Of a DNA stretch of 64,000 nt, positions 40,587 to 48,125 are shown in pieces; positions within the stretch are counted from its first letter, which is position 1; each line of letters begins with the position of its first letter. The DNA is taken from the NCBI GenBank assembly GCA_024235255.1, contig JACKMT010000004.1:496001-560000 (forward strand), read 5' to 3'. This DNA is from Chromatiaceae bacterium (GTDB taxonomy: Bacteria > Pseudomonadota > Gammaproteobacteria > Chromatiales > Chromatiaceae). The notes under the pieces are model-generated. The model was not told where the DNA came from. It searched no databases and was given only the letters and a program-made list of their open reading frames with translations. The position numbers and the translations under genes were made by a program.

Positions 40587-40691
40587 TCAGTGTCTACATG
40601 TCAGCGAGATGCTGCCTTCACCGTCGATTAGACCGGCAATATAGGCGGCATCGGCGGTGGAGAGTGGCTGTACCTTGGATGGTTTTGGCAT
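40587..40691 (-). pseudogene. LAGLIDADG homing endonuclease remnant
   Basis: From an ATG at 40691 the frame reads STADAAYIAGLIDGEGSISL before a stop; IAGLIDGEGSI is the first LAGLIDADG motif, whose acidic residue is catalytic. Past the stop, the same frame gives KEKRQTLISNQ, so the gene seems to have lost its remainder by decay. It lies 60 nt beyond the 3' end of tmRNA on the same strand, a site often used by inserting elements. Confidence 0.68.
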
Positions 40692-40709
40692 TCTGCATCC
40701 TTGCAGATA

Positions 40710-40742
40710 AGCCCTTGACCGTGAAAGAGCGGTCAAGGGGCT
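40710..40742. terminator. Hairpin downstream of tmRNA
   Basis: AGCCCTTGACCG pairs with CGGTCAAGGGGCT (12 bp, one bulge, 8-nt loop), directly after the tmRNA 3' end. There is no strong T-run, but position suggests transcription termination or 3' processing of pre-tmRNA. Confidence 0.55.
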
Positions 40743-40749
40743 GCTTTGT

Positions 40750-41123
40750 TGGTGGAGGCGGCGGGAATCGAACCCGCGTCCGCAAGTACTCCGCCATCGG
40801 CTCTACATGCTTAGATCTGTCGATATGTTTAACCGGCTGCTGCTCGACAGACAAGGCGTGCAGATGGCGGTTCCGTTAAGTTTTAGCGAATCGGCCCCGG
40901 ACCTGCTTCTTCGCGATCTTGTGAGCTATGACGCCTGAATGCCCCGAGGGGCGCTGGACGCACAAGCACGGCTCCAGTCAGACGGCATCTACCGGTTATT
41001 AAGCGGCGAGTGCGTAGTTGTCGTCGTTGGCAACTATAGTTTTACAGGCTTTTTTACGAGGCTGTCTGTATCCTCGGCATGCACCTCAGGTTTCGCTACC
41101 CACGTCGAAGCCATGTCGCCCCC
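40750..41123 (-). ncRNA. ssrA: Transfer-messenger RNA (tmRNA)
   Basis: Rescues stalled ribosomes with SmpB. On the minus strand the 5' end GGGGGCGACATGGCTTCGAC and the 3' end GGTTCGATTCCCGCCGCCTC followed by CACCA form a tRNA-like domain with a 7-bp acceptor stem (GGGGGCG paired with CGCCTCC, one G-T pair) and a T-loop. The tag frame reads GCC AAC GAC GAC AAC TAC GCA CTC GCC GCT TAA TAA, giving ANDDNYALAA. It is a one-piece tmRNA of about 374 nt with encoded CCA, directly downstream of smpB on the same strand. Confidence 0.95.
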
Positions 41124-41239
41124 GATTGATTGCTCAAATCATGGGAACCGTCCCTGGCAAGGCTTACCAGCGCACTCATCCTTGAGTTTGCTTGCGACAT
41201 TGTTCGGGAATCTTGAGCAGATCCCGGTAACAGTACGAC

Positions 41240-41268
41240 AGTATAAGTCAGGGCGGGTTCCCTGTCAT
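41240..41268 (-). promoter_or_regulatory. Predicted promoter of tmRNA
   Basis: On the minus strand, ATGACA, a 17-bp spacer and TATACT match sigma-70 at 5 of 6 bases in each box. Transcription would begin near 41233, giving pre-tmRNA a leader of about 110 nt to be processed. Confidence 0.55.
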
Positions 41269-41279
41269 CGCAATAAAAT

Positions 41280-41759
41280 TCAGCGGGCTCGCATGATGCG
41301 CGCCTTGTCGCGCTGCCAGTCGCGTTCCTTGTCGGTCGCCCGTTTGTCGTGCAGCTGCTTGCCGCGCGCCAGCCCGACCTCCACCTTGACCCGGCCCTGT
41401 TTCCAATAGATCGCGGTAGGCACCAGGGTATAGCCCTTACGCTCGACCTGGCCGATCAGTTTGTCCAGTTGGTCGCGGTGCAGCAGCAGCTTGCGTTCGC
41501 GTGTGGGGTTGGGCTGGATATGGGTGGAGGCGGTCGGCAGCGGGGAGATCGTGCAGCCGAGCAGGAAAGCTTCGTTTTTGATGATGTAGATGTAACTTTC
41601 GTTCAGCCCGATGCGCCCGGCGCGCAGGCTTTTCACCTCCCATCCTTCCAGCGAGATGCCTGCCTCGATGCGCTCCTCGATGAAATACTCGTGCTTCGCC
41701 TTCTTATTGAGCGCGATAGTTGATCCGCTGTGGGATCCTTTTTTTGCTTTGCCGGCCAT
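41280..41759 (-). CDS. smpB: SsrA-binding protein SmpB
   Basis: A 159-aa RNA-binding protein required for tmRNA function. KKAKHEYFIEERIEAGISLE, GWEVKSLRAGRIGLNESY and LTRERKLLLHRDQ-type blocks (here PTRERKLLLHRDQL) are SmpB hallmarks; the basic C-terminal tail (DKRATDKERDWQRDKARIMR) enters the decoding site of a stalled ribosome. Length is normal. The gene is followed by ssrA on the same strand and divergent from ratA, the usual gammaproteobacterial arrangement. Confidence 0.97.
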   Translation of the reverse strand: MAGKAKKGSHSGSTIALNKKAKHEYFIEERIEAGISLEGWEVKSLRAGRIGLNESYIYIIKNEAFLLGCTISPLPTASTHIQPNPTRERKLLLHRDQLDKLIGQVERKGYTLVPTAIYWKQGRVKVEVGLARGKQLHDKRATDKERDWQRDKARIMRAR

Positions 41760-41973
41760 AGCCGCGGATTGTAAGCGAGTGGGGGAGCCTGACGCCAGCG
41801 TATTGCGGGGGTGCTCTGTTGTTGATGGATGCCCGGCAGCTTTTTTGCGCGGTTGCCTCCTTCGATATGTGCGGGGAGGGCGATTTTACCGCCGGGCTCT
41901 GGTATCTTGTGCACCGAATTGTAAACCCGTCTGGATTGCTGTTGCTTCTCCCGGGAGGGTTGGGAGTTCCGAA

Positions 41974-42411
41974 TTGTCGATTGTCAACAAGAGTGCAATA
42001 GTCCCCTATACCCCGGAGCAGATGTTCGAACTGGTCAGCGACGTGCTCTCCTACCCGGAATTTCTTCCCTGGTGCAGCGCCACCAGACTGCTCTCCCGGG
42101 ACGGGACTGAACAGCGTGGCGAACTGGAGGTGTCGCGCGTTGGTGTGAAGCAGAAATTCTCCACTGTCAACCGGCTCCATCCGTTCGAACGCATCGATCT
42201 GAACCTGCTCGAAGGTCCGTTTAAAAGACTGCATGGCAGCTGGCGTTTTACCCCGCTGGGGGAGGCGGCGTGCAAGGTGGAGCTCTCGCTGGAGTTTGAG
42301 TTCTCCGGCAAATTGATCAATGCAGCTTTCGGCAAGGTGTTCAGCCAGTTGGCCAATACGCTGGTGGGGGCATTCTGCAAACGCGCTAACGAGGTGTACC
42401 GTGACAGTTGA
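41974..42411 (+). CDS. ratA: RatA-like START-domain protein (CoQ10-type polyketide cyclase/ribosome association toxin)
   Basis: A 145-aa protein of the RatA/Coq10 family with the START-type ligand fold: VPYTPEQMFELVSDVLSYPEF, LPWCSATRLLSR, KLINAAFGKVFSQLANTLVG. The start is a TTG at 41974 with GGGAG 7 nt upstream; the frame is open further upstream, but this would overlap smpB and has no conservation-like features. In E. coli RatA was described as blocking 70S formation; the Coq10 relation suggests ubiquinone binding. Coupled to rnfH by an 11-nt overlap. Confidence 0.93.
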   Translation: MSIVNKSAIVPYTPEQMFELVSDVLSYPEFLPWCSATRLLSRDGTEQRGELEVSRVGVKQKFSTVNRLHPFERIDLNLLEGPFKRLHGSWRFTPLGEAACKVELSLEFEFSGKLINAAFGKVFSQLANTLVGAFCKRANEVYRDS

Positions 42412-42760
42412 GCGAATTTCCGTCGAGGTGGTTTATGCCCGGCCCGACGAGCAGTTGGTAGTTGCTTTGCAGGTCGCATCGGACGCTACGCTGCAATCGG
42501 CGATTGAACAGTCGGGTATCCTGCAGCGCTTTCCGGAAATCGATATCGAGACGGTCAAGGTGGGTATCTTCGGCAAAGCATCCCCGCTCGATGCAGCGCT
42601 CAATCCGGGAGATCGGGTGGAAATCTACCGTCCCTTGATCGCCGATCCCAAAGAGGCGCGCAAGAAGCGGGCGGCGGAGGGCAAGCAGATGACCAAGGGG
42701 GGCGGCAAGGCGCCTGAATCCGGAGAAGATGGGGAAACGGAAGCTGCGGCAGAGGACTGA
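42401..42760 (+). CDS. rnfH: RnfH family ubiquitin-like protein
   Basis: A 119-aa protein with the ~85-residue ubiquitin-like RnfH domain (VEVVYARPDEQLVVALQVA, then GKASPLDAALNPGDRVEIYR PL) and a charged tail rich in Lys and Glu. Formerly called RatB. The function is not firmly known; a role in RNF electron transport was suggested by some gene neighbourhoods. Starts at GTG 42401 inside the end of ratA, which indicates translational coupling. It converges with bamE 6 nt apart. Confidence 0.9.
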   Translation: MTVERISVEVVYARPDEQLVVALQVASDATLQSAIEQSGILQRFPEIDIETVKVGIFGKASPLDAALNPGDRVEIYRPLIADPKEARKKRAAEGKQMTKGGGKAPESGEDGETEAAAED

Positions 42761-42766
42761 GGCGGG

Positions 42767-43261
42767 TTAGTCGTCGTCGAAACTGAGCTTCTCTATCATC
42801 CGGGAAAAGATACCTTTCGTATCATTGTAGTCCGGCACCGAGAAGATCTCCGTTTCCCGCACGGGCTGGACATCGCCGAGCGGCTCAGGCCGCACATCCC
42901 CCTCGGTGCGCACCAGCCGGTCGTCTTCGAAAAAGAGCGCGATATGCTTCTTTTCCGATTCACCGTTGCCGTGTTGCATACTGTAGTAATAATCCCAGCG
43001 GTCTTGGTGGAAGACGTCGATCAGCATCGGCGTACCCATGATGAACTGCACCTGGTTTTTCGACATGCCCGGTTCGAGCCGGCTGATGATCGGTTGTTCG
43101 ATGGCGTTGCCCTGCTGAACGTCGATTTTGAAAAACAGCGAGCTGCGCTCCAGTGAGTCGGGAATCACGTCGCCGATATCACTGAATGTCTCTTTTACGG
43201 TCGAGCAACCTGACAGGAGCAGGAGTGCAACAACCACGCTGGAAAGGAGGAGCTTCTGCAT
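42767..43261 (-). CDS. bamE: Outer membrane protein assembly factor BamE
   Basis: A 164-aa outer-membrane lipoprotein, signal peptide VVALLLLSGC with Cys at residue 19. The BamE/SmpA domain is seen in GNAIEQPIISRLEPGMSKNQ, then VQFIMGTPMLIDVFHQDRWD and YYYSMQHG. It stabilises the BamA-BamD contact in the beta-barrel assembly machine. It is longer than E. coli BamE (113 aa) by an acidic C-terminal tail (ETEIFSVPDYNDTKG...FDDD). Often next to fur and recN; here recN lies upstream on the same strand. Confidence 0.95.
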   Translation of the reverse strand: MQKLLLSSVVVALLLLSGCSTVKETFSDIGDVIPDSLERSSLFFKIDVQQGNAIEQPIISRLEPGMSKNQVQFIMGTPMLIDVFHQDRWDYYYSMQHGNGESEKKHIALFFEDDRLVRTEGDVRPEPLGDVQPVRETEIFSVPDYNDTKGIFSRMIEKLSFDDD

Positions 43262-43343
43262 GCTTTTTTCCGCTTAACAAATAAGCCTTAAACCAGCGGG
43301 AATGATAACCGATTCAACGTCTGAAAACATCCGGCTTCATTGC

Positions 43344-45011
43344 CTACAGCGATAGGGAGATCATCTCGTCGGCGTGGGCAAGCGTGTTCTCGGTGATATC
43401 GATACCGCCCAGCATGCGCGCCACTTCCTGTACTCTGGCACTACCCTCCAGCTGGTTTATTTCCACCGTGACCGCGTTTTTTTCGTTGCGTTTCTTAACC
43501 AACAGGTGATGCTGGCCGCGCGCCGCCACCTGGGGCAGATGGGTGACACAGAGCACTTGCCGCTGCTCCCCCAAATTGCGCAGCAGGCGGCCCACTGTCT
43601 CGGCAACGCCACCGCCGATGCCGACGTCCACTTCGTCGAAAATGAGCGTCGGTATAGTGCCGCAGCGGATGGTGGCAACCTGAATCGCCAGGCTGATGCG
43701 CGAGAGTTCGCCGCCGGAGGCAACTTTCGCCAGCGGCTGGAGCGGCTGACCCGGATTGGCGCTGACCAGGAGTGCAATTCGGTCCAGACCGTTGGCGGTG
43801 GCCTTGGCCGCCGGCTGTTTCTCCACCAGGATCTCGACCTTGCCGTCCGGCATACCGATTTTCCGAATGTCGTCACTGACGCTGTTTCCAAGTTTTCCGG
43901 CTGCCGCCAGGCGCGCCCGGTGCAGCTCCTCCGACTGCGCCAGAAAGCGCTCCTCCAGCGCTTTGCATTGCCGCTCCAGCTGCTCGAGCCGGCTGTCGAT
44001 ATACTCGATCTCAGCGAACTCCTGCTGCGCCGCGGCCAGACGCTCCGGCAGCTCCTGCGGTCGGCAGCGGTACTTGCGCGCCAGATCCTGGATCTCCTCA
44101 AGCCGCTGCTCCACCTGCGCCAAGCGCTGCGGATCCAGTTCAATCCCGTCAGCGTAGTCTCGCAGCGCGGCGATCGCCTCTTCGGTCTGAATAGCAGCGC
44201 TCTCCAGCATCTCCCTGCATTCGGTTAGCTCCGGTTCCAGCCGGATCATCTGGTCAAGTTCGGTATTGGCGCGCACCAGCCGGCTTCGGGCCGACGTCTC
44301 CGCTTCGTCCAGCAGCTCGAGCATGCGGGCGCACTGCAGCTGCAGTTGTCCCGCACTGCTCAGCCGGCGCTGCTCCCGGTCGATCTGCTCGATCTCTCCG
44401 GGCGCGAGCGCCAGTGCGGTCAGTTCGTCGATCTGGAAGCGGAGCAGGTCGAGCCGTGCACGTCGTTCGGCGGCGGTTGTGCGCACCCGCTCCCGCTCCT
44501 CCAGCGCCCGGTGCCATGCCCGGAACAGATCGGCGACGCTGTCGCAACGTTCGCGATTACCGGCGTAACCGTCCAGCAGCGTCCGCTGATGATCGGTGCG
44601 CAGCAGCGACTGATGCGCATGCTGGCCGTGAATATCCACCAACAGCTCGCCCAGCGACTGCATCGATTTCAAGGTTGCCGGTGAGCCGTTGATGAAAGCA
44701 CGGGAGTGCCCCTCGCGCGCCAGCACCCGCCGTAAAATGCACTCTCCGTCGGCATCCAGTGACTGCTGCTGCAGCCACTGATTCGCTGCCCCGGATTCGG
44801 CAAGCTGGAATACCGCGGTAATCTCCGCACGTTCGCAGCCGGCGCGGATCATTCCGGTATCCGCCCGGTCGCCCAGTGCCAGTCCAAGCGCATCGATCAG
44901 TATCGATTTACCGGCGCCGGTTTCACCGGTGAGGGTGGTCATGCCGTTGCTGAATTCGGTGTCCAGGGTGGTGACAATGGCCAGGTCTTTGATATGCAGT
45001 CGGGTGAGCAT
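43344..45011 (-). CDS. recN: DNA repair protein RecN
   Basis: A 555-aa SMC-like ATPase that handles double-strand breaks. Walker A is TGETGAGKSILIDALGLALG at the N-terminus, the long middle section is coiled coil interrupted around residue 300, and Walker B is PTLIFDEVDVGIGGGVAETV with the following H-loop THLPQVAARG. Length is that of the family. It starts 7 nt after nadK, so nadK-recN is probably one transcript. No convincing LexA box was seen in front. Confidence 0.96.
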   Translation of the reverse strand: MLTRLHIKDLAIVTTLDTEFSNGMTTLTGETGAGKSILIDALGLALGDRADTGMIRAGCERAEITAVFQLAESGAANQWLQQQSLDADGECILRRVLAREGHSRAFINGSPATLKSMQSLGELLVDIHGQHAHQSLLRTDHQRTLLDGYAGNRERCDSVADLFRAWHRALEERERVRTTAAERRARLDLLRFQIDELTALALAPGEIEQIDREQRRLSSAGQLQLQCARMLELLDEAETSARSRLVRANTELDQMIRLEPELTECREMLESAAIQTEEAIAALRDYADGIELDPQRLAQVEQRLEEIQDLARKYRCRPQELPERLAAAQQEFAEIEYIDSRLEQLERQCKALEERFLAQSEELHRARLAAAGKLGNSVSDDIRKIGMPDGKVEILVEKQPAAKATANGLDRIALLVSANPGQPLQPLAKVASGGELSRISLAIQVATIRCGTIPTLIFDEVDVGIGGGVAETVGRLLRNLGEQRQVLCVTHLPQVAARGQHHLLVKKRNEKNAVTVEINQLEGSARVQEVARMLGGIDITENTLAHADEMISLSL

Positions 45012-45018
45012 GGCTCGG

Positions 45019-45915
45019 TCACTCGGGATAGACGGGGTGTCCGCTCCAACTCAGCTTCTTGCGCAGTATTTTAAAATGGTCGTGTCCGGGCGGATGGATC
45101 AGGCGCACCGGGCAGTGGTGTTTGCGGATGCGTATCGCCTTGCGCTGCACCGACATGCTGATCTGGCCATCGCAGGTGACGCGCACATGGTCCAGGTTGG
45201 TATTGCCGCAGACGATGATCTCTATCAGGCTCTCTCCGGCCACCACCAGCGGACGGTTGCTCAGGGTATGCGGACAGATCGGCACCATAACCGTCGCATT
45301 GAGTTCCGGCAGCATCAGCGGTCCGCCGCCGGACAGGGCGTAAGCGGTTGATCCGGTGGGGGTCGAGATAATCATGCCGTCGGATCTCTGCGCGTCCATG
45401 AACGCGCCGTCGATATAGGTTTCAAACTCTATCATACGGGCAGTGTCCCATTTATGGATCACCACATCGTTGAAGGCGGTGGAAGTTTTTCCGTTGATTT
45501 CGGCGCGCAGCAGAAAGCGGCGATCCTCCTGGTAGTGCCCGGAGAAGATCTGGTCCAGTTTCACGGTCATCTCGCCGGGCGAAATGTCGACCAGAAAACC
45601 GAGCCGTCCCAGATTTACGCCCACCAGCGGGACATGGTAGTCAGCCAGACTGCGTGCGGTATGCAGCAGCGTGCCGTCGCCGCCGACCACGATCGCGAGA
45701 TCGCAGACGCAGCCGATCTGCTCCAGCGTGGCAGTCTCCATGCCGTGACCGGGCATCTTGTTGCCGGTCTCCTCTTCCAGCAGAACCTGCTGACCGTTGC
45801 CCAGCAGGAACTCGTTCAGCTTCAGCAACAGCTCGTTTGGCATGGGTGCGTCAAGTTTGCCGATCAGGCCAATGGTTTGGAACTGCAGTGCCATGGTTGG
45901 TTGTGCCCGTAGCAT
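45019..45915 (-). CDS. nadK: NAD kinase
   Basis: A 298-aa kinase that phosphorylates NAD to NADP. GGDGTLLHTARSLADY (with the catalytic GGDGT) and STPTGSTAYALSGGGPLM are definitive. The start at 45915 (MLRAQPTMALQFQTIGLIGK) has GGAG about 10 nt upstream. A start 7 codons later (MALQF) is equally close to the usual N-terminus, while a longer upstream frame lacks conservation. It is divergent from hrcA, an arrangement (hrcA-nadK-recN region next to grpE-dnaK) common in gammaproteobacteria. Confidence 0.95.
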   Translation of the reverse strand: MLRAQPTMALQFQTIGLIGKLDAPMPNELLLKLNEFLLGNGQQVLLEEETGNKMPGHGMETATLEQIGCVCDLAIVVGGDGTLLHTARSLADYHVPLVGVNLGRLGFLVDISPGEMTVKLDQIFSGHYQEDRRFLLRAEINGKTSTAFNDVVIHKWDTARMIEFETYIDGAFMDAQRSDGMIISTPTGSTAYALSGGGPLMLPELNATVMVPICPHTLSNRPLVVAGESLIEIIVCGNTNLDHVRVTCDGQISMSVQRKAIRIRKHHCPVRLIHPPGHDHFKILRKKLSWSGHPVYPE

Positions 45916-46046
45916 ATGGGGTCGGCTCCGTTGAACCGTTTGAATTGCCTGCAGCAACTTAACACGCCCCCCGGCTGCGGCCAACTGTTGTGATTTTGTT
46001 ATAGTAGGGCATATGTCCGGGACAGGACATGCGCGGGCAGCCGCGC

Positions 46047-46075
46047 TTGACACTCCCCGGACCCAATCTGATAAT
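46047..46075 (+). promoter_or_regulatory. Predicted sigma-70 promoter upstream of hrcA
   Basis: TTGACA, a 17-bp spacer and GATAAT, matching consensus at 6/6 and 5/6 positions. A dyad (ATGTCC-N6-GGACAT, near 46013-46030) lies 17 bp upstream. The leader to hrcA would be about 130 nt. The CIRCE operator typical for HrcA was not found here. Confidence 0.6.
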
Positions 46076-46211
46076 TTCGATTGGTATTCTCTGTGCACAG
46101 TATCACCAAAACTGCCATGGTGCTGGTCACCATCCTGATACCGTGATTTGATTGCCCGAACTGAAAAAATGACTCCATGGGATAGTTTTAAGATGGTTCC
46201 GGAATTTTAAG

Positions 46212-47273
46212 GTGGCGGAAAAATCTAAACATGCGGTAGATATGGAGTCCATTTCAGAGCGGGCTCAGCACTTTTTAAAGGTCTTAATCGAACGCTACAT
46301 TCGTGACGGAGAGCCCGTCGGCTCGCGTACGCTGGCGCGCGAATCGGGTCTCGATCTGAGCCCGGCAACTATCCGCAATGTGATGTCCGACCTTGAGGAG
46401 CTGGGTTTGGTAGCTTCTCCGCACACCTCTGCCGGACGCATTCCGACGGTTTCCGGCTACCGCATGTTCGTGGATACGCTGGTCACGCTTAAGCCGCCTG
46501 GCTCCGATGAGGTGATGAAGCTGATGAAGGAGCTGAAGGGTGAGAGCCGCTCCGGTCAAATAGTGGAATCCGCTTCCCAGATCCTCTCCGGACTGACACA
46601 TATGGCCGGGGTGGTGATGATTCCCCGCCGGGAACAGATCATTTTTCGCCATATTGAGTTTCTGCCGTTGTCCAGCAATCGCGTGTTGACCATATTGGTC
46701 ACCAGCGTGGGGGATGTGCATAACCGTATCATTAAGACCCGTAAAGCCTTTTCCCAATCGCAGCTGCAGCAGGCGGCCAACCTGCTCAACCAGAACTATG
46801 CCGGCCGCGGACTCAAAGAGATGCGCAGTAAACTGGTTGCTGAGATGGAGGAGACGCGCGACAGCATGAACCAGGTTATGGCGCGTGCGCTGGAGATGGC
46901 CGAGCAGGTAATCGACAGCACCGGCGAAGGCAGTGACTTTGTTATGACAGGTCAGACTAACCTCATGGATTTCAATGAGTTGGCGCAGATGGATCTGTTG
47001 AGGTCACTGTTCAACACCTTCAGTCAAAAACGCGAGCTGCTGCACCTGCTGGATGAGTCGATGCGCGCAGAGGGAGTGCAGATTTTTATCGGTGAGGAGT
47101 CGGGCTATCAGCCGCTGGACCAGTGCAGTTTGATCACGTCGCCGTACAAAATCGACGACGAGGTTGCCGGGGTGCTGGGCGTGATCGGTCCGACACGTAT
47201 GGCATATGACCGGGTGATCCCCATCGTGGATGTCACTGCGCGGCTTCTCGGCGCTGCCTTGAAACCACGCTAA
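46212..47273 (+). CDS. hrcA: Heat-inducible transcription repressor HrcA
   Basis: A 353-aa repressor. N-terminal winged-helix ERAQHFLKVLIERYIRDGEP followed by VGSRTLARESGLDLSPATIRN and the signature ADLEELG-like NVMSDLEELGLVASPHTSAG (RIPT follows). The C-terminal ligand/dimer domain ends in VIGPTRMAYDRVIPIVDVTA. HrcA binds CIRCE operators and depends on GroEL for activity. The GTG at 46212 is used as the start, but an ATG at 46242 (MESISERAQ) is also possible. It precedes grpE, yet grpE and dnaK lack CIRCE in this window, so targets such as groESL are probably elsewhere. Confidence 0.94.
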   Translation: MAEKSKHAVDMESISERAQHFLKVLIERYIRDGEPVGSRTLARESGLDLSPATIRNVMSDLEELGLVASPHTSAGRIPTVSGYRMFVDTLVTLKPPGSDEVMKLMKELKGESRSGQIVESASQILSGLTHMAGVVMIPRREQIIFRHIEFLPLSSNRVLTILVTSVGDVHNRIIKTRKAFSQSQLQQAANLLNQNYAGRGLKEMRSKLVAEMEETRDSMNQVMARALEMAEQVIDSTGEGSDFVMTGQTNLMDFNELAQMDLLRSLFNTFSQKRELLHLLDESMRAEGVQIFIGEESGYQPLDQCSLITSPYKIDDEVAGVLGVIGPTRMAYDRVIPIVDVTARLLGAALKPR

Positions 47274-47402
47274 CCACCCCCACCTAGGGGTTTGTTACAA
47301 CGTTCCCTAATGTGTGAATTTGCTTTCCGGAGAGCGTGTTTGAGCCCGGAATACAAGTTTTTTTGCGAACTGAAAATAGCATCAGATTAAGAGGTAAATG
47401 GG

Positions 47403-47999
47403 ATGGAAAAAGAGCAGGAAACGGTCGCAGACAACGAAACCGTGACTGACGAGAAAGAGACCGCAGCCGAGGAGCCCGTCGAGGTTGAAGCGGAAGCGCC
47501 GGCGGCAGGAACAGCGCTGCCGGACCAGGCCAAGCTGGTGTTGATGCTGGAGGATGCGCGCGCCAAAGCAGACGAAAACTGGGACCAGGTTGTGCGCACC
47601 CGCGCGGAGATGGACAATCTGCGTAAACGCCAGGCGCGTGAGCTTGAAAATGCGCACAAATTTGCACTGGAACGGTTCGTCAATGCGTTGTTGCCGGTGC
47701 GGGACAGCATGGAGATGGGTCTGGGCGCCGCCTCCGAAGAAGGCGCCGACGTGGCCAAACTGCGCGAGGGCGCCGAGCTGACGCTGAAGTTGATGGCAGA
47801 TGTGATGGCCAAGTTCGACGTAGTACAGATCGACCCGCTGGGCGAACCCTTCAATCCCGAACTGCATCAGGCTATGTCCATGACGCCTCGGAGCGACGTA
47901 CCGCCCAACACCGTGGTCATTGTGGTGCAGAAGGGCTACACGCTCAACGGCCGTCTGGTACGACCGGCGATGGTGATGGTCTCCCAGACCGCCGAATGA
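47403..47999 (+). CDS. grpE: Nucleotide exchange factor GrpE
   Basis: A 198-aa exchange factor for DnaK. It has a disordered acidic N-terminus (residues 1-45), a coiled coil (DNLRKRQARELENAHKFALE) and the beta-wing domain with FNPELHQAMSMTPRSDVPPN and VQKGYTLNGRLVRPAMVMVS. AAGAGG lies 8-10 nt before the ATG. It stands between hrcA and dnaK on the same strand with spacings of 129 and 126 nt, the second containing a separate sigma-32 promoter. Confidence 0.97.
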   Translation: MEKEQETVADNETVTDEKETAAEEPVEVEAEAPAAGTALPDQAKLVLMLEDARAKADENWDQVVRTRAEMDNLRKRQARELENAHKFALERFVNALLPVRDSMEMGLGAASEEGADVAKLREGAELTLKLMADVMAKFDVVQIDPLGEPFNPELHQAMSMTPRSDVPPNTVVIVVQKGYTLNGRLVRPAMVMVSQTAE

Positions 48000-48027
48000 G
48001 GGGCGGCGGACAATCAACGGTCCTGGC

Positions 48028-48056
48028 CTTGAAAAAGATCCGGTGATGCCCCATCT
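48028..48056 (+). promoter_or_regulatory. Sigma-32 (RpoH) heat-shock promoter of dnaK
   Basis: CTTGAAA, a 14-bp spacer and CCCCATCT match the E. coli RpoH consensus (CTTGAAA, CCCCATnT) at every position. The start point would be near 48063, about 63 nt before dnaK. This makes dnaK-dnaJ heat-inducible independently of HrcA. Confidence 0.88.
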
Positions 48057-48125
48057 GGGAAGGCAATACGGTTTATCAATAAAGATTCATACAAAGAATA
48101 TCAGCGTGTTATTTGGAGACAGCAA

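Noticed and set aside
41611..41973. N-terminal extension of ratA
   Set aside because: Would overlap smpB in antisense; the TTG with GGGAG at 41974 gives the normal family length.
45916..48125. CIRCE operator expected near hrcA-grpE-dnaK
   Set aside because: No TTAGCACTC-N9-GAGTGCTAA-like sequence was seen in the intergenic parts.
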